Shown here: piece by piece, positions 23,668 to 34,616 of the stretch
How positions within the stretch are numbered: position 1 is the first letter of the stretch
How the letters are laid out: each line of letters begins with the position of its first letter
Source: Euptelea pleiosperma
Lineage: Eukaryota > Streptophyta > Magnoliopsida > Ranunculales > Eupteleaceae
Direction: 5' to 3'
Length of the DNA stretch: 64,000 bases
NCBI GenBank assembly: GCA_035048495.1
Contig: CM068547.1
Location: forward strand, 24,559,913 to 24,623,912
Notes under the pieces: generated by a model
What the model was told of the DNA's origin: nothing
Database searches by the model: none
What the model saw: only the letters and a program-made list of their open reading frames with translations
Program-made: the position numbers and the translations under genes

Positions 23668-24590
23668 ATGCACTCTGTTCAGTGTGATGATCCGAGACAG
23701 TTATCATTTCAGACTTCTGTCTCTGAGGTTCATATGACGATTACTCATGATTTGATCTCTACTATTCTTGAGATTCCTCGTCATACTGCTAGTGTTGAGT
23801 ATCTTCCGAGTACTAGGGAGTTGACCACGTCTCGGGTCACCTTGACATAGACTCTATGGGGTAGAATTTTTGATTGGGTGTCTGATATTCCTCTTTTTAG
23901 TCTTCTTCCTGAGTATCATTTGTTGCATATAGTCTGTGGATACAACATTGATCCACCTGGTCATGGAGCCCAGGTGAACATTGATAGACTGCAGCTTCTG
24001 TATCACCTTGGTACTGGGTTCAGCATTGACATTCCTAGATTCATGTTTTGAGTCATTGCTCGTACCGGTAAGCATTTGGTGAACCATCCATTTCTTTCCT
24101 TTTCTTATATCATCATCTAATGAGTGCTATTCTTCTTCATCTGGATGTACCTATTCCTTATTCCATTCCTATTGCTAGACCTATGGGATCCATTGGTCAC
24201 TCTACTATTCGTAAGAGCTCATCCCATGTTAGGAGAATCATAAGGAGACAGCAGGAGCCCCCCAGTGATGACAGCATTGATGATCTCTTGGCCGATGACG
24301 GCGCTCCTCCAGAGCATATTTTTGGAGATCAACTTGCTGATGCAGATATGCGATCACCTGCTACATTAGAAACTCTTGATCATCGGATGGATGTATTTGA
24401 TCAAAGACTTGGCGCCTATGAGGAGAGGACCTCACAACATTTACGGCGTATTGAGGACCATCAGGACTCTGGGTTTGAGAGGATGACTAGTACTCTGACC
24501 AGTATACAGAGCTATATGGGGCATCAGTTTTCTCTGATGGGATTTGGTAGGAGACCTCCCTTCCCAGAGTCCGATCATCATCATGGAACA
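23668..24590 (+). pseudogene. Degraded putative plant transposon protein frame
   Basis: Translation in one frame with interrupting stops gives a run around 23860-24110 with the order WV-DIP, NIDP-GHGAQVN, LYHLGTGF, PRFMF and RTGKHLVNHPF. This resembles the domain annotated in plants as putative plant transposon protein. An open frame of 199 codons follows (24120-24719). It has a basic patch, an acidic stretch and then a heptad-like helical region (LETLDHRMDVFDQRLGAYEE). Its last part crosses into the LINE. I infer the remains of one transposon-encoded gene of unknown biochemical function, truncated on the right by the LINE. Confidence 0.45.
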
Positions 24591-25223
24591 TCAATTCTTC
24601 CGCAGAAAAAAGAAAGTTACCAAAACCTTTCAATTTTCTCTCTATGTGGGCTAGGGAATCTGAATGCCATAACATTATCCATGAAACTTGCTCCCCTCCT
24701 CCTTTTGGCCCACCCTTAGCTTCTGTTATTCACAAAAACAACACCACCAAATCCAAATTGAAAATCTAGAACTGGCCTAAGATGGACAATATACATAATA
24801 AAGTGAAGAGTTTGAAAATGAACTTCAAGCCACCCAATGCAAACCTATGGATCCGATTGTGAACAAGTCTGAAGAGGCACTTTCGGAACAATTCAATCAG
24901 GCTCTTCTACAAGAAGAATCCCTTTGGAGGGAGAAATCTAGGGTCCTCTAGATAAAAGAGGGAGATCGGAATACAAAATTCTTCCCCCTCTCAACGATTC
25001 GTCAGAAAAATGAGATCGAGCATATTAAAGATTCCAATGGCAATTGGCAATCTTCCCGAGTTACTGTGGGGAGAGCATTCTCTGATTTTTTTCTCCTCCA
25101 TTTTCAACCCAGATAACCGTGATTTCTTATCCTCTTTGGTCAGGCCACGGGTCACCGTAGAGGGTAATCTAATGCTTATTGCTATACCTTCTCTAGAAGA
25201 AATCAAAGACGCAGTGTTTAGTT

Positions 25224-26733
25224 TGTAAAGAATAAATTCATATTCTAGTTTTGGAAAACATTTCTTGTGACATAAACATTCTTGTAACCGTTCCTATGAG
25301 CACCAGTGTAGCTTTGAAGATGTCGTGGTACGTATAATTTGCCGACTACATGAAGATTAAAAGACAAAGATTGCAGGAATCAGACGATTGACGACATGAG
25401 TCATCTGAGGAACTGCAACTTGTCTGTTAAAGATCGTGTCCATTCGCACAAGAAGGTAAGTGACCTAGTGGCCATAGGAAAAGATTTTTAATAGAAAAAA
25501 GTATAATGGTCGCACCTAGTCACATGACAGATCCAGGTCAATGTGCAAAAGAAGTAAAAGATTGACTAAGGGAAGTCCAATCGATTGGAGGTTACTCTAC
25601 AATCGATTGGACGATTAGACTGTGAGAACCAATCTATTGGACCCTACGGGACAGCACACTCCCAATGTGCAATCGATTAAAGTTTACTCTACAATCGATT
25701 GGAAAAGTTTGATCGATTGGACCATCCGGGACAACTTTCAAAGTATATAATCGATTGGACCATGAGTAGAATTGATTGGATTGAAATCCGATTGATTTGA
25801 CCAAGTGTACAATTGATTGGACTTCGCAAAAATTGTGAAATTTCAGATCCAGTTTTTGTGGTCCCACTTTTTCATTACTTGCATGACCCTGGGCTTCTAA
25901 ATTCTTATAAATAGAGCTCTTCTTAGGCTTTATTATATACACACTGACAGACAACAAGAGTAAGTTTCTAAAGAAGAGTTGTCCATTACGAAGAGGAAAA
26001 GACCTAGTTTCCATTGTTATCATTATGAGCTTTTCTCTTCTCATTAGATCAAAGCTTAGTAATTGATCTCCACTCTGAATAGGTTTTCTATTTAGAATCC
26101 TAACCTAGTAAGTTAGAGAGTACCAGTGCATCGTAACAACTATTTGAACGACTTTGAGGTTCATGATGTACTGAATCCTTCACTTGTGGTAACGAGCGTG
26201 GCGTGAGAATTAAGATCAGGGTGTATTGATCGACGATAGGTTTGGAGTGTACCAAACTAAACAAGCGACAAAGGCTTCATGATTGGGAAGGCATACGTGT
26301 GACTAGTAGCGTGGATGCGTTGGCAGTTGGCCTTGACTAAGGTTGGATATTGTATTTTGCAACGGTGCTGCATAGGTAACTTTCGCAACTCATAACTTCT
26401 CAGTTAGTGATACTTTCCATCTGGACGTAGTCCCATGGTTTTCCTTAGCTAAGGTTTTCACGCAAAAACTCGCATGTGTTGTGTGTTGATTGTTTGTCTT
26501 CCGCATCTTATTTAAATTGTTACAAATGAAACAGAGAAAATATATCATGAAGATATATTCGATCTACTTCAGTTGTGATAATCACATTATGATCAATCAA
26601 CTATTTTATACTGTGGCATGCAATTTTATTTTCCCAACCAAGACCGGGAAATTGTGTTAGGTTAAAGAGAATTTTAATACTCAATCAACCCCCCTTTTAG
26701 GTATTCTGAATAAAGAGAACGGATTGAATTTCA
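25224..26733 (+). mobile_element. Solo LTR inserted in the LINE reverse transcriptase gene
   Basis: The insert begins TG and ends CA. It is flanked by TAGTT (25219-25223) and TAGTA (26734-26738), a 5-bp duplication with one mismatch. A TATA-type box TATAAATAG lies at 25906-25914. The 3' part has 'ctcaatcaacccccctttt'-type sequence (about 26682-26698), common near the end of copia/Sirevirus LTRs. No internal retrotransposon region is present, so this is a solo LTR. An array of ATCGAT palindromes lies upstream of the TATA box. Confidence 0.75.
25566..25822 (+). promoter_or_regulatory. Array of CCAATCGATTGG palindromes in the LTR U3
   Basis: About ten full or decayed copies of the 12-bp palindrome (A/C)CAATCGATTGG occur in 260 bp, at about 25568, 25590, 25630 (ATCTAT variant), 25667, 25691, 25709, 25747, 25769, 25788 and 25809. 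They stand 85-340 bp upstream of the LTR TATA box, where enhancer repeats would be expected. Direct protein binding is inferred. Confidence 0.6.
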
Positions 26734-26749
26734 TAGTATTGGGCCGAAT

Positions 26750-27550
26750 AAGACCCCAAGGCTAGATGGATTCACGACCTTTTTTATCAAAAGTTTTGGG
26801 AGGAAGTTAAGCCTGATATTTGTCATATGGTCCTTGAATTCTTTACCCATAATCACTCATTGGGTCCTATCAACCATACGAACATTGCTCTCATCCCTAA
26901 ATAAAAATCTCTGGATGCAATATCTCATTTTAGACCCATTAGCTTGTGTAATGTGACACACAAAATCATTTCTAAAATACTTGCTGGGAGACTCAAAAGC
27001 ATTATTTCTGACAACACCATTTTGCCCAAGAGCTGTTGCATCATCTTAAGAGGGAAAAGGGCAAACAAGGTCTGATGGCCATCAAGCTTGATTTAACCAA
27101 GGCTTATGATCGCATCGAATGGTCCTTTTATAATACCATGGCTTCTCTGGGATTTAGTAACATTTGGATAAAATGGATTCCACTCTGTATATCTACACTC
27201 TCCTTTTCTATCCTTCTCAACGGATTTCCATTCGAGTTCTTTCGGTCTTCTCGGGGATTTCGGCAAGGGGATCCCCTTTCTCCATTCGTGTTCCTCTTAT
27301 GTATGAAAGTTATTTCTCTTAGTATTGCTCAAGAAGAACAACTCAATCACCTTCATGGTACAATAATTGCCAAGTCTTGCCCAGCGATTTCTCATCTATT
27401 CTTTGCCGATGATTGTTTCATTTTCTGCTGGGCTAATCTGATTGAAGCCCATATGAACAAGGATGTGTTGGATACCTTTTGCACTCTCTCTGGTCAACAA
27501 ATCAATTTTGATAAATCCGTAATGTTGTTCAGCCCTCAACTTCACCGGTG
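26750..27550 (+). pseudogene. LINE reverse transcriptase domain
   Basis: Translation shows the ordered reverse transcriptase blocks: [21 protein letters not shown], a KLDLTKAYDRIEW block (27085-27123), GFRQGDPLSPF (27255-27290) and the catalytic LFFADD (27400-27418). The two Asp of FADD are intact; the usual Y is F. A stop codon and a frameshift lie before 27036, so the complete enzyme is not encoded. In a live element this protein would copy the LINE RNA at the nicked target. Confidence 0.8.
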
Positions 27551-28965
27551 AAAAAAAGCTCTATCTTTTATTTTGGGTATCAAAAATATGACAATTAAAG
27601 AACAATATCTTGGAACTCCATTATTTATTGGGCGGTCAAAGAAGGTAGCCTTTAACCATGTCTTTAATCGTCTCGACAAGGCTATCGTTGGGTGGAAAGG
27701 ATGCACTTTTTCATTGGCTGGCAAAGCTACTCTCATCAAAAGTGTTGCCTTGGTTATCCCCATATATCTGGTGTTGTCCTTTTTACTCTCCAAAACAGTT
27801 TGTAGTAACCTGGATTTCTTGATCAACCAATTTTGGTGGAATGGTGGAGCCACTTCTCGATCTATGCACCTCGCTAGTTGGGCATCTATTTGTCTGCCAA
27901 TGGCTTAGGGTGGGCTAGGATTCCGTAAATTCCACAATTCTAACCTTGCACTCCTTTCAAAAAATATTTGGCATATTTTATCGGAGCCCTCCACCCTTCT
28001 AGCCTGAACATTAAAAGGGAAACACTTCCCAAATTCATTCATTTTAGAGGTGGTCCAAAAACCCGATGACCCTTGGGTTTGGAAGAGCTTTTTGAAAGCC
28101 CATGAAGTTTTCAAACCTTATTTCCTCAAAATCATTGGCAGTGGCAGGATACTGACATTTGGAGTGATTCTTGGCTGCTTGACTGCCAGGCACATCTTTT
28201 CCACCTATTCGGCCCCTGGATTGCTCTTTCACTAAGGTAGTTGATCTTATTTCATCGAATCGATCATGGAATGAGCCCCTCATCCAACAGTTATTCTCTC
28301 AGGTCAAAGGTGCAGCAATAATAAATATCAATTTAAGCTCTCGAATTTTCTCGGATAAATGGTCGTGGGCTTTAGACTGACAAGGCATATTCTCTACTAA
28401 ATCTGCTTACGACATTCTCCCCTCTTTGATCGTAAATTTCAACTCTATGGACCTTTCCCCCTCTCACTGGAAGGCTATGTGGAAAATCATAGCACCTTTT
28501 CGATGTCTTATGTTCATTTGGAAACTTTTTCGAAGCATTCTTCCCACCAAAACTAACATCCATTCCCGAATTTCGTCCTTTGACCCATCTTTCTCTAGAT
28601 GTGGTAATTCTCTAGAGATAGCTACCCATGGCCTCCTTCATTGCCCACAGATCTCACGATTGTGGTTTGCTTCTCCTTTGGCTATTCATACTTCGGCTAT
28701 GACTGACTCTATGGCCCAAGATTGGCTAAGCAATTTCCTTCATCTCAGTCTTAGTACTTTAGAGGAGGACACTTCCCATGCTGCTTATTGTTGTATCCTT
28801 CTATGGCAGATATGGCTCTTTCAAAATGACAATATTTTCTCTCAGTCTAAAGCCAATCCCTTGGATATACTCTGTTATGTCCATACTTATGTTCTTCCCA
28901 CTGACTTTTGTGGCTCCAACACAACTCAACTTTCATTGCAATGGAGCCATCCACCTCTGGGCTGA
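27551..28965 (+). pseudogene. LINE RT tail with zinc-binding RVT domain
   Basis: After the RT core comes the YLGTPLFIGRSK and GWKGCTFSLAGKATLIKSV sequence typical of plant LINE thumb regions. Later there is a zinc-binding reverse transcriptase tail (W-K-MWKIIAPFRCLMFIWKL, about 28459-28530, with 'HGLLHCPQISRLW' at 28629-28670). The frame breaks more than once between 27905 and 28426. Confidence 0.75.
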
Positions 28966-29299
28966 GTAAAAATCAACTCGGATGGGTCTTGGGATGATCA
29001 GACAAATTTGGTGGGCTGGGATTTATTATTTGGAATCCTGACAAATCATTTCTTTTAGGAGGTGGTCGTCCAAAAAAAGCATTGTCTGTGGAAGAAGACG
29101 AAGCAAAGACGATAAAATGGGGTCTCTAGATGGCGGAGGAGGCACGATACTCTAAAGTGATTATGGAATCTGATGCCTTTTTTTTGGTTGAACACTTAGC
29201 CTTGCAGAACTCAAATTTAGGATGGCACACTTCTGCTCTCGTTGTGGACATCCTCTCTATTGCTGCTCGTTTTTCAGAAGTTCGATTTGTTTTTTGTTA
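28966..29299 (+). pseudogene. LINE RNase H domain, N-terminal part
   Basis: The frame INSDGSW followed by a run to VIMESDA and LVVDI-L matches the plant LINE RNase H type: first catalytic Asp in NSDGS, a later ESDA block. The domain is cut at RFVFC by the Mutator-like element and resumes at 43331. One in-frame stop occurs near 29127. Confidence 0.65.
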
Positions 29300-29348
29300 G
29301 GGTGTCGTTAATTGCACACACCATTTTTTGAGTTACACCCACAACTTA
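29300..29348 (+). repeat. Left terminal inverted repeat of the MULE
   Basis: It starts GGGTGTCG and pairs with 43274-43322 over 49 bases with four mismatches. It interrupts the LINE frame exactly at the Phe-Val-Phe-Cys codons. Confidence 0.9.
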
Positions 29349-29597
29349 ACTCAAAATGTTAAGTCGGAGGCGTCATTACCCACACCCACCCATAAAAAAA
29401 GAGACACGAAGGAGGAAAACGTATGAGGGAAACGAATGAGAAACGGAATGGAGGGGAAAGGAAGGAGAAACGGAGGGGAAACGAAGGAGAAATGGAAGAG
29501 ACACAGCCATTCAACGCTGCATCTCCTCGTGTGTTCTTAATCCCTATCTTCCGAGAAGAACGTGTTAACTAGGCTCCATTTCCTTCTTCTCTTACAA

Positions 29598-32020
29598 ATG
29601 AACCATGGAGGTAAGTACTCAATATTTTTTAACGTTTTGATTTTGTCAAAGATAATTATAAGATTTGATTTGATTTTTTTCAAAGATGATTATTTTATGG
29701 GGTTGAAAACTAGGGTTTAGGTTCAAATAAGTTGATTGAAATGAATTGTTGATTTTGTTTTGAAATGAGTTAGGTTTTTTTGTTCAAACATAAGAATTTT
29801 ATATTTAATAAGTAGTTGGATTATTGAAATGATTTAGTTTCATTTAGTTCACCATACAAGGTATATTAATTCATTACTAAATTGAAAATTGTAGGAAACT
29901 GCAAGTAATGAAGTGCAAATGATATACATCAAGTATATATCATACAAGAAATAATCGAAATTGTAAGAAAAGATTTTATATATTTGGTTTGTTGTTTTGT
30001 TAATTAAAATAAAAATATGATTATTGTCTTTCATAATAGGAACCTATATCATTTGAGGTCCCAACATCGTCCGAGGCTGAAAATTGAAGCCTTGTTGAAA
30101 ATCAATTGTTGAAGTAACGGATTATATAGATACCTTTACCACGGGGGAGGTGTGTACATTAACATTACAAATGAGATGTTATCATTATTTGTTCCTCTAT
30201 TTAGTAATTGAACAAATGAGAATGAGATGTATTTGTAATTATTTTGCAGGTCTTTTACAGTCGCGACGAACTAATAAAAGGGGTTCAAGACATTGGTAAA
30301 TCAGTTGGAATTGTTGTTGTACTCTCAAGATCAGATAATCAGAAGGATAAATCCCCACGAATTTTCTTCAGTTGTGAGAGGGGTGGAAGAAGTAGGTCAT
30401 CAAATGATTCAAACAAAGGGGTGGGGAATAAGAAGAGTAGATGGACAGGAACTAAACGATGTGGATGTCCTTTTTTCCTAAAAGGTGTTAAGTTGCCCTT
30501 AGATGACCAGTGGATGGTTTAAGTGGTTTGTGGTACCCACAACCATCCAATTTCAAATTATTTTGAAAGTCATTCTTTTACTGGGAGACTCAATGTAGAG
30601 GAGAAGCAGCTTATGACCAAAATGACGAAAGCAAGTGTGAAGCCAAAAGAAGTACCGAGAGCCATAAAGGTGAGGGATGCAAAAAATGCATTTACTATGT
30701 CGACAATTTATAATGCCTGATCATTGATGAGCAAGAGGGAGAATGGAGATAAAACAGATATGCAAATTTTAATGAAGATGTTGGTTGACTATGAATATGT
30801 AAAATCGCATAGGACTATTGAGGGTTCTACTAGGGTTTGTGATTTGTGTTGGGCTCACCCAGAGTCCATTCAACTGAGCAAGTGTTTTCCTGACATATTT
30901 TTCATAGATTGCATGTATAAAACTAATAGATTTGGGTTACCACTGTTGAAGATTATAGGGGTGACGTCTTGTGAGAAGACATTATGTAGCATTTGTCTTT
31001 ATGAAAACAGAACAATAAGAGAATTATGTTTGGGCACTAGAGTGTTCGAAGTTGATTCTTCAAAACTATTCACTTCCATCAGTTATTGTCACAGATAGGG
31101 ATCTGAGTCTCATGAATGAAGTCAAGAAGGTGTTTCCAAAAGCCCAAAACTTCATTTGCCGTTTCCACATATCTAGGAATGTGTTGTCCAAGTGCAAAGG
31201 GATGTTTAAAACAGGTGCAGAGTGGAAGAAATTCTTAACATCGTGGAATGAGTTGGTGTTATCTTCTACTCAGGTGAAGTACGATGATTGCCTAGCTGCC
31301 TTTGAGACAGATTTTACAAAAATACATTCACGTGCCCTACTTTATGTGAAGAAAACTTGGTTGATGCCCCATAGAGACCATTTTGTAGTGACATGGACAG
31401 ATCAATATTTGCACTTTGGGCATTCTACAACAAATAGAGTAGAAAGTGCACATGCCAAGTTAAAGAGACAACTCGGGACGTCTCAGGCTTCAATTACTAC
31501 TGCATCATTTAAGAAGAGCCTTCATATAGTTAAGCATGAATTCGAGGGTGCATTGTTTAAGAATCTAAGGGGTTTCAGCTCTATTGCTGCACTCTACCTC
31601 ATCCTTGAAGAGATGAAACGTGCTGAGGCGATTGGTATAGATACAAGTGCGTGTGGACGCGTCATTCATTGGATGCACGGTCTTCCTTGTGGGTGTGAGC
31701 TTTCAGGTTATTTACACGAGGGCAGTTGTATTCCCATATCGTCTATTCATCAACACTGGAAGAAACTATCCAATGTGCCTACTTGTACATCAAAACTTGT
31801 AGAGCATGATCGTTTCCCTGATGTACTCATGTTCATGAAACATTTTGATGAGTAGGGTGACGATGTAAAATTGAGCCTGAAGAGAAAGTTGAGGGAGCTG
31901 TTTAAGCTAGAGACGACTTCATTAGATGATCCAAAAGTGAAGAAGAGTAACGGGGGCAGGCCTCGTGCGGCAACAAGTAAAAGAACACAAGATGTGGTCG
32001 ACAAAAAGAAAACTTTTAGA
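29598..32020 (+). pseudogene. MULE transposase (FAR1-type DNA-binding, MULE, SWIM), decayed
   Basis: A possible first exon (MNHG, 29598-29610) ends at GTAAGT. Further coding sequence occurs at about 30041-30151 and from 30250. The region 30250-30720 shows a VFYSRDELI block, then RCGCPF and CGTHNHP, matching the zinc-binding FAR1/WRKY-GCM1 fold. The MULE catalytic region follows: FFIDCMYKTNRFGLPLL holds the first Asp (about 30898-30950), SVIVTDRDLSLMN the second (31076-31115), and RVESAHAKLKR the Glu (about 31435-31470). A SWIM-type zinc motif lies at 31650-31705, where the usual CxH is GCxCE-like and appears altered. Stops at 30520 and 30718 and a frameshift near 31050 prevent a full product. 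In live relatives this enzyme cuts and joins the element ends. Confidence 0.85.
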
Positions 32021-32215
32021 GTTTGAGTTTGCGCTTGCTGAGGACAAACAATCACAGAATATGCCGCCCCCAAAAAAGCAAAGGCTTAGAATATGCCACC
32101 CCCACTGAAGGTAAAGACTCAGAAACAAAAGGTGTATAGTACTACGAAAGGTACACCCATCAAGTATGTAGAATTTTTTTCTATAGGAGTCATACCATAC
32201 ATCTTGGATGTCTAA

Positions 32216-32776
32216 TATGTATATGGTGTTGGTAATTGTGGCTACAGAGTCGTTGCAAGTCTGTTGGTCATGGATGAGAATAGTGGTTGGAAGCAGGTGA
32301 GATATGAACTTGCAGATCAGTTGGTATTCCATTGCTCTGACTATGCTCAATTATTTGGCGATGATACATGTGTTGCTGAGCTACTGAAAGCATTGACATT
32401 CTATGAAGATGGCATGATACCTAAATATACTTGGTTGACTATGCCGGACATAGGGCATCTTATAGCAGCTCGCTACAACTGCATTTTTGTCCAGCTTTCA
32501 TTGTGCCAATGTCTCACATTTGCCCATCTATTCACAACACCATCAGCGGTTTACCAAATATTTGCCATGAGATTCGTGAATGATAACCATTGGGTAAAGA
32601 TTTTTTTGGAACCTGGAAGTCCGATACCGCAAACAAGTGATATGTGGAGAAGGTATCGTTACCAAGTAGCTCAAGGCTGGGACACTCCGTACCTTGAACG
32701 AATGGATCAGTTCAGAAGCCTCGTTGAGCATAGGGTTGTCTTACGGGAGGGTCCATATGATATCCCTAGTGACTAG
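32216..32776 (+). pseudogene. OTU-type cysteine protease carried by the MULE
   Basis: The frame contains VGNCGYRVVASLL (about 32226-32270), the nucleophile block of OTU deubiquitinases, where Cys is the catalytic residue. Later FVNDNHWVKIFL (32572-32608) holds the catalytic His. The middle has MPDIGHLIAARYN, found in OTU proteins linked to plant MULEs. The acidic residue normally just before GNC (DGNC) is Val here, which may damage catalysis. The connecting sequence from the transposase (31856-32215) is broken by stops. It is 0.4 kb downstream of the transposase on the same strand and may once have been one transcript or a fused protein. What such proteases do for the transposon is not established. 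Confidence 0.75.
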
Positions 32777-33921
32777 TGACTGAGGCATATTTGCTACAGT
32801 TTTTTTGTTGGCGTGTGAGATAACTTTTTCGAGGCTTGTGTGCCATTTTATGATGTACATGTCATACATTGTAAATGTCAACACACTATAAATGTCAATA
32901 CAATGCAACTTTTGATGTCAATACATTGCCTACTTGTACAATGCACATATTACATTGCATAAACAAATCCATATAGTCCATTTTCAAGTTGAAAACATAT
33001 CCAAGACACCAACATTGAAAAAATTGACAACACAAATTTTTTGGCTAAAACGGTAGGGCAACACCGATATAGGTAGCAGTTGAATAGACAACCCACTACT
33101 GATAAAAACCCTATCTATATCGGCAGACTCCGTCGTTTCATTATGAAAATATTAGAATGACAAAAATAATGGTTCTAGAAGGACAACAGTGAACGACTAC
33201 CGTTAATCATGGGCCATATCGACTCTGAGCAACCGATATAAATTACCTAAATCAGTATTAGGTTACCAATATAATTCAATACGAATCAACAACCCGCTAC
33301 CGATATCTAGTGGGACTAATCGGTCTGTGCACACCGTTTTATGGGCAAAACGGTTATGAGTCACAAACGGTAGCCTCTACCGATCTCCCATCGACATGAT
33401 TGATATGCCCCACCGTTTATATATACTACCTTCTTTTTCTAAACGGCAGGTCCTGCCCATAAGAACAGCATAACGGTACCTATGTACTGATGTTGTTTGT
33501 TAGATATCGGTACTGAGATACCGTTTGAGGTTCAGAAATGAACATTAAAGATGATTTTCTATTTTTTTTATATTGACAGTGGTTTGCTGTTATGGGCAGT
33601 GATGATATCGGTAGAGGGCCATCGATATACTTTTACATACATCGGTACCTTGGCACTGATATTGGTAGCATTTCAGATCGGTAAGACCAACTTTTTTGAG
33701 TTAAATTTTTTTTCCGCAATATAAATTTTGTCTGATACTACATTAGTACTCGACTATACAATGTCCTAAACATTCCAAATATGCGCAATAAGTACAATAA
33801 GTACATTTAGTTGTTTAATACATAAATGTCCCTAATGGGGACCCAATAGAACAACATGAGGTCATTTTCTTCTCATCGATGACGACTCTCCCTCTTTCCC
33901 TTTCTCCTTTCTCGTGCTTGA
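32777..33921. other. MULE spacer with clustered 'accgatat/cggta' motifs
   Basis: Between the two convergent gene sets, 33040-33690 carries many inverted and direct versions of accgatatc, atatcggt and aaacggta: near 33064, 33112, 33230, 33299, 33350, 33387, 33410, 33470, 33510, 33607, 33640 and 33677. I could not define ends of an independent element. The last about 70 bases (33852-33921) are the tail of the plant-mobile-domain gene. Confidence 0.5.
33852..33921 (-). pseudogene. C-terminal tail of the PMD gene, cut off by the CACTA
   Basis: Reading on the minus strand and skipping the CACTA element plus one TGA, the codons after NVSKGS continue as STRKEKGKRGRVVIDEKK and a TGA stop. The basic tail is plausible as a C-terminus, and the frame is kept exactly. 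This supports both the insertion call and the gene call. Confidence 0.75.
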
Positions 33922-34616
33922 CACTACACCAAAAGGCAGGAAAAACGACGGTCCGTCATTTTTTTCAATAAACAATGGACTTGGTCTGTTGTCGGGTCCG
34001 TCAGTTTTTTCTCCGTTGTTTTTTGGCTGAAAAAATGACGGATTAGTTCCGTCCTTAAAGTATGACGGACCTAATCCGACATTTATTTTAGTTACCAAAT
34101 CGACGAATTTGGTCCGTCATTTTGGAATAGACGGACAATAACCGTCATTTTTATCGGGGTCAAAATGTCTGTTGTTTTGTTGTGGAAAATTAAAAAAAAA
34201 ATTAATCCCAAAAACAAAATCATATTAAAGTTGGGGGCAAGATTTTCTAATCATTTTGAAAAACAATTAATTAATCCCACCAAAAAAACATGTGCTACCA
34301 TAAATTAAATTTGTTTGAATCGAGCAAAAGATGAAATTAGTAATGCTTAGACCGAACAAACTTTTATAATGCTTGCATTGTTGAAGTTCAATATAAACCA
34401 ACCGACGGAACTCAAAATAACAGTAAAAATAATAAATAAATAAATGGGACGGGATATTTGACACAACATTGTGAGGCCCACATGGAGATTCAAGGCCTTC
34501 TCCACACAACATTTTAGTAACCATAACCTGATTGTACACATAATGCAATACATTAAACTAAAAATCTAACCACAAGTCAAGAAGAAGGAAATATACGAAA
34601 GAAAAAATGGGAGCAA

